Positions 33,503-40,592 of a stretch of 64,000 bases of DNA are shown here, in pieces. The notes beneath the pieces are model-generated. The model did no database searches. It was given only the letters and a program-made list of their open reading frames with translations, and had not been told where the DNA came from. This DNA is from Actinoplanes xinjiangensis (GTDB lineage: Bacteria > Actinomycetota > Actinomycetes > Mycobacteriales > Micromonosporaceae). Location: assembly GCF_003148685.1 (NCBI RefSeq), contig NZ_QGGR01000018.1, forward strand, positions 108,824-172,823, in the 5' to 3' direction. Position numbers and translations under genes: made by a program. Each line of letters opens with the position of its first letter. Position 1 is the stretch's first letter.

Positions 33503-34081
33503 ATGAAAAAGCTCGCCCGGATGCTGACCATGGGTGGATTCGGCCTCCTCACCGCGCTGGCGGTCGGGGCCGGGCCGGTTCAGGCGACTCCCGGTGGCGC
33601 CGTGCCGGTGACCACGCCGGGACCGCGCCACATCGAGCTGCGCGAGGATGTGCAGATCGCCGGCTACTACCGGACGGAGAGCTCCTGCAAGCGGTCCGGC
33701 TGGTTCGGTGAGCGCAACGCCCACTGGGACGCCTACCAGTGCGGCCGGGTGCGGGTGGGCTACCGCAGGGGCGCCTGGGCGCTCCAGGCGGCCAGCTACG
33801 ACGACTGGAACCGCCTCGGATTCGGGATCCCGCTGAGTGCCGTCTGTGACTTCCCGTCCCAGTACCGGCCGGTGTGGGTGGGGCAGTTCCGCCCGGGCCG
33901 CCCCGGCTGGGTGCGCCCCGCCCGCCCGTACCGCGCCCGCCCGCACCACGCCCGCCCGCACCACGGCCACGCGGGGCCGACTCATCAGTTCCAGGAGCGT
34001 GCCGGGTTCGGCTCGGTCAAGCCGGTGACCCCCATCCCGTCGGGACCGCGCAACGGCGCGCCGGTCAAGGCCGGGCATTGA
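33503..34081 (+). CDS. Small secreted protein with His/Arg/Pro-rich tail
   Basis: A 192-aa exported protein, not recognised as a known family. Signal peptide about 1-29 (KKLARMLTMGGFGLLTALAVG, cleavage near VQA-TP). The mature part has two to three Cys (SSCKRSGWFGERN, YQCGRVRVGYRRG, AVCDFPSQYRP) and several Trp/Tyr. From about 130 it becomes a low-complexity tail (RPGRPGWVRPARPY, then RPHHARPHHGH) that might bind metal or anionic polymers (inference). The ATG 33503 is 6 bases after GAAGGA. Expression is probably monocistronic, and a long inverted repeat follows at 34189-34253. Confidence 0.7.
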   Translation: MKKLARMLTMGGFGLLTALAVGAGPVQATPGGAVPVTTPGPRHIELREDVQIAGYYRTESSCKRSGWFGERNAHWDAYQCGRVRVGYRRGAWALQAASYDDWNRLGFGIPLSAVCDFPSQYRPVWVGQFRPGRPGWVRPARPYRARPHHARPHHGHAGPTHQFQERAGFGSVKPVTPIPSGPRNGAPVKAGH

Positions 34082-34188
34082 TCCGTCCCCGATCCGCCAT
34101 GAGACGGCAGGCGGACCGGCGGCGGGTGACGGGAGAGGGGAGATGCGGAACGGCTGCTCTCTCATGATCCTGCGGCGTGTGTGAATGC

Positions 34189-34253
34189 GGCAGGGCGGGC
34201 ATGGCTCCGGTGGTCTCTGAGAACACCGTCGGAAGCACGGTGCCCGCCCTGCC
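34189..34253. terminator. Long structured inverted repeat between convergent genes
   Basis: GGCAGGGCGGGC (34189-34200) and GCCCGCCCTGCC (34242-34253) form a perfect 12-bp stem. Inside the 41-base interval, CCGGTG and CACCG can form a second helix. It probably terminates both flanking genes. No T-run is present. Confidence 0.5.
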
Positions 34254-34268
34254 GTCATTTCCACCGGA

Positions 34269-34493
34269 TCAGTCCCGGGACGTTTCGGCGGAGAGCTCGC
34301 CGGACCCGGGCCGGGTGCTCCGGGAGACGAGCGGGAAAAGCGTCTGATAACCGTGTCGGTAGCCTTCTCGAAAAGATCGATCGCGGTCCAGGCCCCGCTT
34401 GTACCACTGATGGAAACGTCCCCCGGCGTAGGCGGAGAAGGCCGAGATCACGATGCAACCGATGATCTGAAGAGTGCTGCTGTCGGTCGGCAT
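34269..34493 (-). CDS. Small one-TM protein, GR(I/F)HQW family (copy 2)
   Basis: A 74-aa paralogue of the protein encoded at 30593-30910. A TM helix at about 8-24 (LQIIGCIVISAFSAYAGG) runs into GRFHQWYKRGLDRDRSFREG, the same juxtamembrane motif (GR-hydrophobic-HQW, three residues, G, then [E/D]RDR...R.GY). The tails differ in length and sequence, so only the TM plus motif is conserved. AAGG lies 7 bases before the ATG. A membrane-anchored regulatory peptide or small-complex subunit is conceivable; function is unknown. Confidence 0.68.
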   Translation of the reverse strand: MPTDSSTLQIIGCIVISAFSAYAGGRFHQWYKRGLDRDRSFREGYRHGYQTLFPLVSRSTRPGSGELSAETSRD

Positions 34494-34744
34494 CCGACTA
34501 CCTTAGTTATCGGATACGCCGTGGCGAAATGCCATCCGTGCCGTCCGGGCATGGCTTTTGGTGCAGACCGTTCCGCCGATCATCGTAACCATTTCGTGGT
34601 CCCGGCCCGGAGATGCCGCCCGGTGCCGGAGTGGGGAACCGCCTCAGGCGGGAGGCGTCGCGGCCGAACGTGACGGCAGGAGGCCCGGCCGGGCCATGGC
34701 CGGTCCCGTACCCGACGCAACGACGCGACGAAGGGGAAATCCGC

Positions 34745-34972
34745 ATGACCGTCACCGCGAATCTCGACAAGCTCCTCGACAAGAAGTTCGAGGATCTGGA
34801 CCTGCACGCGCTGCCGAACGCGCCGGTCGACGCGCTCGCCGGCGTGAGCAGGGCCGACGCCGAGGCGCTGGCCAAGGCATTCGATGTGAAGACCATCGGC
34901 GACCTGGGCCGTAACCCCTACATCCGCGCCGCGGTCTCGATCACCAGCCTGGCCGACGCCAGCGCCAACTGA
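34745..34972 (+). CDS. Small helix-hairpin-helix-like protein
   Basis: A 75-aa acidic protein. Residues about 20-65 (LPNAPVDALAGVSRADAEAL, then FDVKTIGDLGRNPY) resemble a helix-hairpin-helix/DUF4332-like unit of the kind that binds DNA backbones or mediates protein contacts. The ATG 34745 is preceded by AAGGGG (about 9 bases), so the longer upstream open frame is not used. There is no membrane segment or signal. It stands alone; the next gene starts 76 bases later and appears to have its own promoter. The family assignment is tentative. Confidence 0.6.
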   Translation: MTVTANLDKLLDKKFEDLDLHALPNAPVDALAGVSRADAEALAKAFDVKTIGDLGRNPYIRAAVSITSLADASAN

Positions 34973-35035
34973 GCCGGAGCCTGGATTACGGGCCGCATCG
35001 GGGATCCACCCGATGCGGCCCGGAACCCCGCTTCC

Positions 35036-35041
35036 TACCGT
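35036..35041 (+). promoter_or_regulatory. Putative -10 box (TACCGT), leaderless
   Basis: TACCGT ends 7 bases before the ATG at 35049, which has no ribosome site. This is the same arrangement as for the thioesterase gene at 40048. Confidence 0.4.
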
Positions 35042-35048
35042 CGAAGAC

Positions 35049-35297
35049 ATGAACATGCTGCTCAGAACGCTCAGCGTCGCCGTCGCGCTGTTCTTCGTCG
35101 CACGGGCGGTGGCCGAACCGTTCGTCATCGACGTGACCGACGCGTCCACCTACGCGAACGACTGGGGCGGCCCGAGCCTGGCCGGCGTGCTCGCCGTCCA
35201 CTGCGGGCCGGGTGTGCTGGCCGCGATGTTCCTGTACGGGTCGGTGGTTCGCTGGCGCGACAGCCGGAAGCCGGAGGCCGTATCGTCCCGGCGATGA
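35049..35297 (+). CDS. Small two-TM membrane protein
   Basis: An 82-aa protein with two hydrophobic helices (about 4-22, LLRTLSVAVALFFVARAVA; about 44-64, LAGVLAVHCGPGVLAAMFLY) joined by a polar loop, and a basic C-terminus (WRDSRKPEAVSSRR) that predicts a cytosolic end. Not recognised as a known family. Its stop overlaps the start of the LacI-type gene (ATGA), so the two are probably one transcript. The mRNA may be leaderless. Confidence 0.6.
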   Translation: MNMLLRTLSVAVALFFVARAVAEPFVIDVTDASTYANDWGGPSLAGVLAVHCGPGVLAAMFLYGSVVRWRDSRKPEAVSSRR

Positions 35298-36362
35298 AAC
35301 AGGGCGATGAAACAAGAGCGACGGTACGGGACGTCGCCGCCCGTACCGGCCTGTCCATCGCGACGGTCTCCCGGGTGCTGAACGGGCGGGCCAACGTCGC
35401 GCCGGGCACCCGTGAGCGGGTGCTCGCCGCGATGGGCGAGCTGGGGCAGAAGGCACCCCGGCGGCGTGGCGAGCGGGCCACCGGGATCTATCTGCGCTGC
35501 CCCTACCTGCTCACCGACTACTTCGGCCTGCTCGTCTCCGCGGTCACCGAGGCCCTGGAGCCGCACGGCCTCCAGGTGATCCTGAAGGCCGGGGTGGTCG
35601 CCCAGGGAGATCATGTACTGACCGCGCTGACCGGGCGTCGTGACGTGGCCGGGGCGATCCTGATCCTGCCCCCGGAGCCCGGGGCCGAACTGACCCGGTT
35701 GCGCGATCGCGGCTTCCCGTTCGTGGTGCTCGATCCCCGTACCCCGCCGCCGCGCCATCTGGCCGCGGTGTCCGCGGCGCACTTCTCCGGCGCCCGGCAG
35801 CTCACCACCCCACCTGATCGAGCTGGGGCACCGCCGGATCGGCATCGCCGGTGGACCGCGGGACTGGCTGGCCGGGGAGAACCGGTTCGCCGGCTATCTC
35901 GCACCGCTGGCCGACGCCGGGGTGCTACCGGCGCCCGAACTGATCAGGTTCGTCGCCGAGCCCACCGTCGAGCTGGGCCACCGGGCCGCCGCCGAGCTGC
36001 TGGACCTGCCGGACCGGCCGACCGCGCTGGTGGCGTTCAACGACAAGATGGCGATCGGGGCACTGCGCGCGGCCGCCGAGCGCGGGTTGCGGGTGCCGGA
36101 GGACCTGTCGGTGGCCGGGTTCGACGACATCGAGCTGGGTCAGGCGTGCCGGCCGATGCTCACCACCGTCCGGCAGCCGCTGGAGGAGATGGGGCGGATG
36201 GCGGTGCACCTGCTGCTCCGGATGCTGGGCGGGCACCGGGTCGACGCGCTGCACGTGGAACTGGCGACCGAGCTGGTGATCCGCGAGTCCACCGGGCCGG
36301 TTCCTGACGTGTTTCATGGTTCCGGAACCGGCACACGTCATTCCGCAACCCGGATGCATTGA
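35294..36362 (+). pseudogene. LacI family regulator interrupted by a +1 frameshift
   Basis: A LacI/GalR-type repressor split between two frames. Frame 1 (35294 to about 35810) encodes the DNA-binding domain (VRDVAARTGLSIATVSRVLN) and the first half of the sugar-binding domain up to FSGARQLTT. The rest (HLIELGHRRIGIAGGPRDWL ... VAFNDKMAIGAL ... LSVAGFDDIELGQ) continues in the next frame. The break is a run of four C at 35808-35811; deleting one C restores a continuous 355-codon gene. This is either a genuine frameshift mutation, ribosomal slippage or a sequencing error. The gene lies 61 bases upstream of a GH30 glycosidase that it probably represses, with a nested palindrome between. Confidence 0.85.
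36305..36340. promoter_or_regulatory. Nested palindrome, candidate LacI-family operator
   Basis: The outer arms TGACGTGT (36305-36312) and ACACGTCA (36333-36340) enclose the perfect 12-bp palindrome GGTTCCGGAACC (36318-36329), whose central CG is typical of LacI-family operators. It lies about 85-120 bases before the GH30 ATG and inside the 3-prime end of the regulator gene. Confidence 0.5.
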
Positions 36363-36423
36363 CCCGTACAAATTAACAAAGGTTTCCTTCCTGTTACCTG
36401 TCCCCCGTGTAGCAGGAGTCCTC

Positions 36424-38265
36424 ATGAGAAAGACCGCGTTGCTCGCGGCGGCCGTCGTCGGCGCCGCCTCGCTGAGCGCCCCGGCCTACGCCGCCGGAGA
36501 GACCGTCAACGTCTACCTCACCACCACCTCGGACAGCGGCGGGCGGACCGTGACCCGCGGCCTCCAGCAGCAGGCGCCCATCGCCTTCGGCCCGGCCGGC
36601 GGCAGCGCCGGCCAGACCATCACCGTCGACGAGGGCACCACCTACCAGGTCTTCGAGGGTGCCGGCGCGTCCATCACCGACACCACCGCGTATCTGCTGC
36701 GCGGCGGCCCGGTCAGCGCCGCGACCCGCGACACCGTGATGTCGAGACTGTTCAGCCCGACCGACGGCATCGGCCTGTCGTTCGTCCGCAACCCCATCGG
36801 TGCCTCCGACCTCTCCCGGCCGGGCAACGTCTCGCTCGACGACACCTGCTGCGACCTCAACGACTTCAACACCAACGGGTACGACACCGACGTCCGCCTG
36901 CTCACGCAACAGGCCCGGCAGCTGAACCCGGCGTTGCGGGTCAAGGGCGTGCCGTGGAGCGCGCCCGGCTGGATGAAGGACAACGGCCGGATGGACCAGA
37001 TGGGCTGGCTCAAGTGGGAGCACTACCCCACCTACGCGCAGTACCTGGTCAAGTACATCCAGAGCTACCAGGCGGCGGGCGTGCCGATCAACTACATCTC
37101 GGTGCAGAACGAGCCGAACTGCTGCCAGGCGTCGAACCCGGCCGCGATGAACTACCCCGGCATGAGCTGGAACCCGTCTGGTCTCGTCGAGTTCACCAAG
37201 AACTTCGTCTACCCGGCGTTCCGCGCGGCCGGCATCAACACCAAGGTGCTGATCCACGACTGGAACTACGGCGACTACGCCAACTTCGGCGCGGCCATCC
37301 TCGCCGACGCCGGGGTGCGCAACGACCCGCTGTTCGGCGGCATCGCGTGGCACGGCTACTTCGGTGACCCGGTCGTCGGCTCCCAGGTGCACGACGCCTA
37401 CCCGGCGGTCCGGCAGTTCAGCACCGAGCACTCCGGCGGCACCTGGATCTCGAACCAGCACAACGAGGACATGGCCGACATCGTCAACTACACCCGCAAC
37501 TGGAGCAGCAGCGTCATCAAGTGGAGCCTCGCGTTGAACCAGAACATGGGCCCGCACAACGGCGGCTGCGGCACCTGCACCGGCCTGATCACCGTGCAGG
37601 AGGGCGGCCCCCGGGCCGGCCAGGTCGACTACACCGTCGAGTACTACACGACCGGCCACCTCACCAAGTTCGTCAAGCCGGGCGCGGTACGGATCGCCTC
37701 CAACAACACCGCGGTGCAGAACGTCGCCTGGCGCAACCCGGACGGCTCCAAGGCCCTGATCGCGCACAACGGCGGCACGAGCAGCCAGTCGGTGCGCGTC
37801 GACTGGGGCGGCCAGTCCTTCGTCTACACGCTTCCCGCCCGTACCACCGCGACCTTCACCTGGTCGGGAACCGGAAACCCGGCGCCCGGCGGGACCATCA
37901 CCGGTCTCGGCGGTAAATGCGTGGACGTGGCCGGCGCCGCGACCGCCAACGGAACGGCCATCCAGCTCTACGGCTGCAACGGCAGCGCCGCCCAGCGCTG
38001 GACCCGACCCGGTGACGGCACGCTGCGTTCACTCGGCAAATGCCTCGACATCAGCGGCCCGAGCAACGCCGACGGCACCGCCGCGCACCTCTGGGACTGC
38101 CACACCGGCACCTCCCAGAAGTGGACCCTCGACAGTTCGCAGCGGCTGGTCAACACGTACTCCGGCAAGTGCCTCGACGTGACCGGCAACAGCTCCGCGG
38201 ACGGCGCCCGCCTCCAGATCTGGACGTGCACCGCCGGCGCCAACCAGAAGTGGGCCCTCAACTAG
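36424..38265 (+). CDS. Secreted GH30 glycosidase with C-terminal ricin B (CBM13) domain
   Basis: A 613-aa exported enzyme. Signal peptide 1-23 (cleavage YAA-GE). The GH30 catalytic TIM barrel plus beta-sandwich spans about 40-480: EGAGASITD near the start, acid/base Glu230 in SVQNEPN, nucleophile Glu335 in FSTEHSGG. GH30 members include endo-beta-1,6-glucanases and glucosylceramidases; the sequence type suggests a beta-1,6-glucanase (fungal wall degradation), but that is inference. A ricin-type beta-trefoil (about 488-613) has QxW repeats (QRW, QKW, QKW) and paired Cys. AGCAGGAG precedes the ATG. Control by the upstream LacI-type regulator is likely. A 40-bp palindromic terminator follows. 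Confidence 0.9.
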   Translation: MRKTALLAAAVVGAASLSAPAYAAGETVNVYLTTTSDSGGRTVTRGLQQQAPIAFGPAGGSAGQTITVDEGTTYQVFEGAGASITDTTAYLLRGGPVSAATRDTVMSRLFSPTDGIGLSFVRNPIGASDLSRPGNVSLDDTCCDLNDFNTNGYDTDVRLLTQQARQLNPALRVKGVPWSAPGWMKDNGRMDQMGWLKWEHYPTYAQYLVKYIQSYQAAGVPINYISVQNEPNCCQASNPAAMNYPGMSWNPSGLVEFTKNFVYPAFRAAGINTKVLIHDWNYGDYANFGAAILADAGVRNDPLFGGIAWHGYFGDPVVGSQVHDAYPAVRQFSTEHSGGTWISNQHNEDMADIVNYTRNWSSSVIKWSLALNQNMGPHNGGCGTCTGLITVQEGGPRAGQVDYTVEYYTTGHLTKFVKPGAVRIASNNTAVQNVAWRNPDGSKALIAHNGGTSSQSVRVDWGGQSFVYTLPARTTATFTWSGTGNPAPGGTITGLGGKCVDVAGAATANGTAIQLYGCNGSAAQRWTRPGDGTLRSLGKCLDISGPSNADGTAAHLWDCHTGTSQKWTLDSSQRLVNTYSGKCLDVTGNSSADGARLQIWTCTAGANQKWALN

Positions 38266-38322
38266 AAAGCACCGGCGTCAGGGTCTGGTGCCCTGCGATG
38301 GCGCCGCCCGATCCTCCACCGT

Positions 38323-38362
38323 GACGAAAAAGGGGGCGCCGTACGGCGCCCCCTTTTTCGTC
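38323..38362. terminator. Bidirectional terminator, perfect 40-bp palindrome
   Basis: An 18-bp stem of GACGAAAAAGGGGGCGCC with its exact complement around GTAC. Each strand ends in five T after the GC-rich part, so it terminates both the GH30 gene and the convergent membrane-protein gene. Confidence 0.9.
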
Positions 38363-38370
38363 GGTCAATC

Positions 38371-40002
38371 TCAGGATTCGATCGCCGGAGGACGGCGCTG
38401 CGCCGGGACCACGGCGGCCGGTTCGACCGGCAGCTTCAGCGGCTCGGTCTCGTCACTCGGGGGCGTGACCAGCTGGGTCGGCTCGTCGGCCGGCTTCGTG
38501 GCGGCGTCCTTCGCGGGAATCGACAGCGGGGCGGTCTTGTCCTGGTCGTCGTCGGTCATCGCCTGGGTACGGTCGTCCGCCGGCTCGCCCGTCGTGACGG
38601 TCTCCTCGTCCTTCGCCGCCGCGGGTTCGGCGGGCTTGGCCGCGGGCGTCGCGGTGACGGGCACGGTGGTCGCCGCGGGCTTGGCGGGCGTGGCGCTGAC
38701 CGTCGCAGGTTCGGCGGCGACCGGCGCGGAGGGCGTCGCCGGTTTGGCCGGCGGGGCACTGACCGACGCGGAGCCGCTGGCGGGCTTGGCAGTCACCCGT
38801 GCGTCGGCGGTGGCGGGTTTGGCCGGCGGGGTGCTGACCGACGCGGAGCCGCTGGCGGGCTTGGCGGCCACCGGTGCGGAGGCCGCGGCGGGTTTGGCAG
38901 GCGTGGCGGCCACCGGCGCGGAGGGCGTCGCCGGTTTGGCCGGCGGGGTGCTGACCGGCGCGGAGCCGCTGGCGGGCTTGGCAGCGACCGGTGCGGAGGC
39001 TGCGCCGGGCTTGGCGGGCGCGGCGGCGACCGACGCGGAGGCGGTGGCGGGTCTGGCCGGGGTGGCGGCGACCGAGGCGGAGGCCGTCGCGGACCGGGCG
39101 GCCGAGACCGGGGCGCTCGCGGGGGTCGGCTTGGCCTGGGCGAGGCCCATGCCGCTGACGACGGTCGGTTCGTCGCCGGCGGCGAGGCCCGATCCGCTGA
39201 CGACGGTCGGCTCGCCGGAGCCGGTCGCGAGGACCGTGGTCGGTTCCGGCTCGGCCGGCCGGGGCGACGGCGGAGCGGCGGGCTTCGGCGCGGCCGGCGA
39301 CTGCGGCTGGGTCACGAAGATCGTGCGGTCGTTGTCGGCCGCCACCTGGGGCCGGCCGGCCGGGGCACGGTTCGTGTGCGGCGCGGCGGCCGGGACGCTG
39401 TTGAACGCGACGGTGCGGTCCGAGCCGCCGCCCGGCAGGTTGATCGCTACGGTCGGGTCGGCCGGCAGGTTGATCGCGACGGTCGGGTCGGCCGGCACGC
39501 CGGTGCGGATCACCGTGGTCTGCTCGGCGGCGACCGGGGTGCCGATCACCTTCGCGGCGCCCCGGAACCGGCCGATCTCGCCGATGATCGGCAGGACCGG
39601 GGGCTCGTAACGGGCCCAGCGGCGGGCGCTCAGCGCGGTGCCGAGCAGCGGGATCGCCAGCACGGCCGCGAGACCGTACCCGGGCCGGCTGAGGTCGAAG
39701 CTCTCCTTGGAGACCTCCGGGGACCACAGGGCCGCGTACGCCTCGGGCGCGTTGAACGCCCAGATGGTCACCCCGAGATAGACCGCCCCGGCGAGGACCG
39801 GCCCGGCGGGGGAGACCGGTCCGGCGGCGAGGATCGAGAACAGGATGCCGGAGAAGACGAGCAGCAGGAGCCCGCTGACCGACTCGGCGGTGAAGAACTC
39901 GCGGCCGCGACTGCTCAGGTCGTCGGTGAACCCGACGGCGAGGAGCACCCAGATGCACGGGGCCAGCACGAGTGCGTACAAGATCGACCTGAGGTGACGC
40001 AT
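38371..40002 (-). CDS. Membrane protein with long Ala/Pro/Lys low-complexity tail
   Basis: A 543-aa protein, not recognised. The N-terminal about 130 residues contain four to five TM helices (ILYALVLAPCIWVLLAVGF; SGLLLLVFSGILFSILAAG; VLAGAVYLGVTIWAF; GLAAVLAIPLLGTAL). The rest is disordered: a segment with repeated T-V motifs (TVIRTG, DPTVAINLP twice, DRTVAFN, DRTIFVTQ, EPTVVSG twice) and then about 20 imperfect PVAAKPA/SVSTPPAKPAT repeats, ending with acidic clusters (DDDQDKTAP, DETEPLKL). The Thr motifs look like possible Ser/Thr-kinase targets (inference). ATG 40002 lies 8 bases after a TACCGT -10 box on the minus strand (40011-40016), so the mRNA may be leaderless. Divergent from the thioesterase gene. 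Confidence 0.7.
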   Translation of the reverse strand: MRHLRSILYALVLAPCIWVLLAVGFTDDLSSRGREFFTAESVSGLLLLVFSGILFSILAAGPVSPAGPVLAGAVYLGVTIWAFNAPEAYAALWSPEVSKESFDLSRPGYGLAAVLAIPLLGTALSARRWARYEPPVLPIIGEIGRFRGAAKVIGTPVAAEQTTVIRTGVPADPTVAINLPADPTVAINLPGGGSDRTVAFNSVPAAAPHTNRAPAGRPQVAADNDRTIFVTQPQSPAAPKPAAPPSPRPAEPEPTTVLATGSGEPTVVSGSGLAAGDEPTVVSGMGLAQAKPTPASAPVSAARSATASASVAATPARPATASASVAAAPAKPGAASAPVAAKPASGSAPVSTPPAKPATPSAPVAATPAKPAAASAPVAAKPASGSASVSTPPAKPATADARVTAKPASGSASVSAPPAKPATPSAPVAAEPATVSATPAKPAATTVPVTATPAAKPAEPAAAKDEETVTTGEPADDRTQAMTDDDQDKTAPLSIPAKDAATKPADEPTQLVTPPSDETEPLKLPVEPAAVVPAQRRPPAIES

Positions 40003-40010
40003 GATCCGGC

Positions 40011-40040
40011 ACGGTACCCGGCACCGGCAAGAACTACCGT
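40011..40040. promoter_or_regulatory. Overlapping divergent leaderless promoters
   Basis: Minus-strand TACCGT (40011-40016) ends 8 bases before ATG 40002. Plus-strand TACCGT (40035-40040) ends 7 bases before ATG 40048. Each -35 region would fall on or near the other gene's -10, so the two promoters should exclude one another. Confidence 0.4.
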
Positions 40041-40047
40041 ACCGGCT

Positions 40048-40572
40048 ATGGAAGAACAGCATCCCGGTCGGCCGACCGCCCTGTCCCGGGTCACCCTGAG
40101 CCGGATCATGACCGCGGTCGACGTGAATCTGTACGGGACGGTGCACGGCGGCGTGCTGATGAAGTTCGTGGACGACGTGGCCGGCGCCGCCGCGGCCCGG
40201 CACAGCGGCGGTACCGCGGTCACGGCGGCGATCGACGAGATCGTCTTCCTGGAGCCGGTCCGGGTGGGCGACCTGGTGCACGCGTACGCCCAGATCAACT
40301 GGACCGGCAGCACCTCGATGGAGGTGGGTGTGAAGCTGGCCGCCGAGCGCTGGGACGAGGTCGGCCCGGAACCGCTGCCGGTGGCCACCGCATACCTGGT
40401 GTTCGTGGCCGTGGACGCGGCCGGGAACCCGCGCCGGGTGCCCCCGGTGCTGCCCACGGAGGACGAGGACCGGCGCCGGTTCACCGAGGCGATGATCCGC
40501 CGTGACCACCGGCTGGCCCGCCGCGCGGCGATCCAGAGGGCCCGGGCCGAACATCACACGGTGACCGGCTGA
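40048..40572 (+). CDS. Acyl-CoA thioesterase (hotdog, YciA/BFIT type)
   Basis: A 174-aa hotdog-fold thioesterase hydrolysing acyl-CoA to acid and CoA. Typical blocks: VNLYGTVHGGVLMKFVDDVAGAAA (the Asp and the helix of the active site), AIDEIVFLEPVRVGDLVHAYAQINWTG in two parts, SMEVGVKLAAE, and ATAYLVFVAVD. Length is right for a single-hotdog protein. The ATG has no ribosome site but follows TACCGT by 7 bases. The acetoacetate-CoA ligase gene begins 20 bases downstream and is likely cotranscribed, suggesting acyl-CoA turnover as a shared theme. Confidence 0.9.
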   Translation: MEEQHPGRPTALSRVTLSRIMTAVDVNLYGTVHGGVLMKFVDDVAGAAAARHSGGTAVTAAIDEIVFLEPVRVGDLVHAYAQINWTGSTSMEVGVKLAAERWDEVGPEPLPVATAYLVFVAVDAAGNPRRVPPVLPTEDEDRRRFTEAMIRRDHRLARRAAIQRARAEHHTVTG

Positions 40573-40592
40573 CCGACCGTTAAGGTGTGGTG

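Noticed and set aside
38453..40030. Second long minus-strand frame overlapping the repeat-tail membrane protein
   Set aside because: Arg/Gly-rich shadow frame; the other frame has clear TM segments, a plausible leaderless start and repeat structure.
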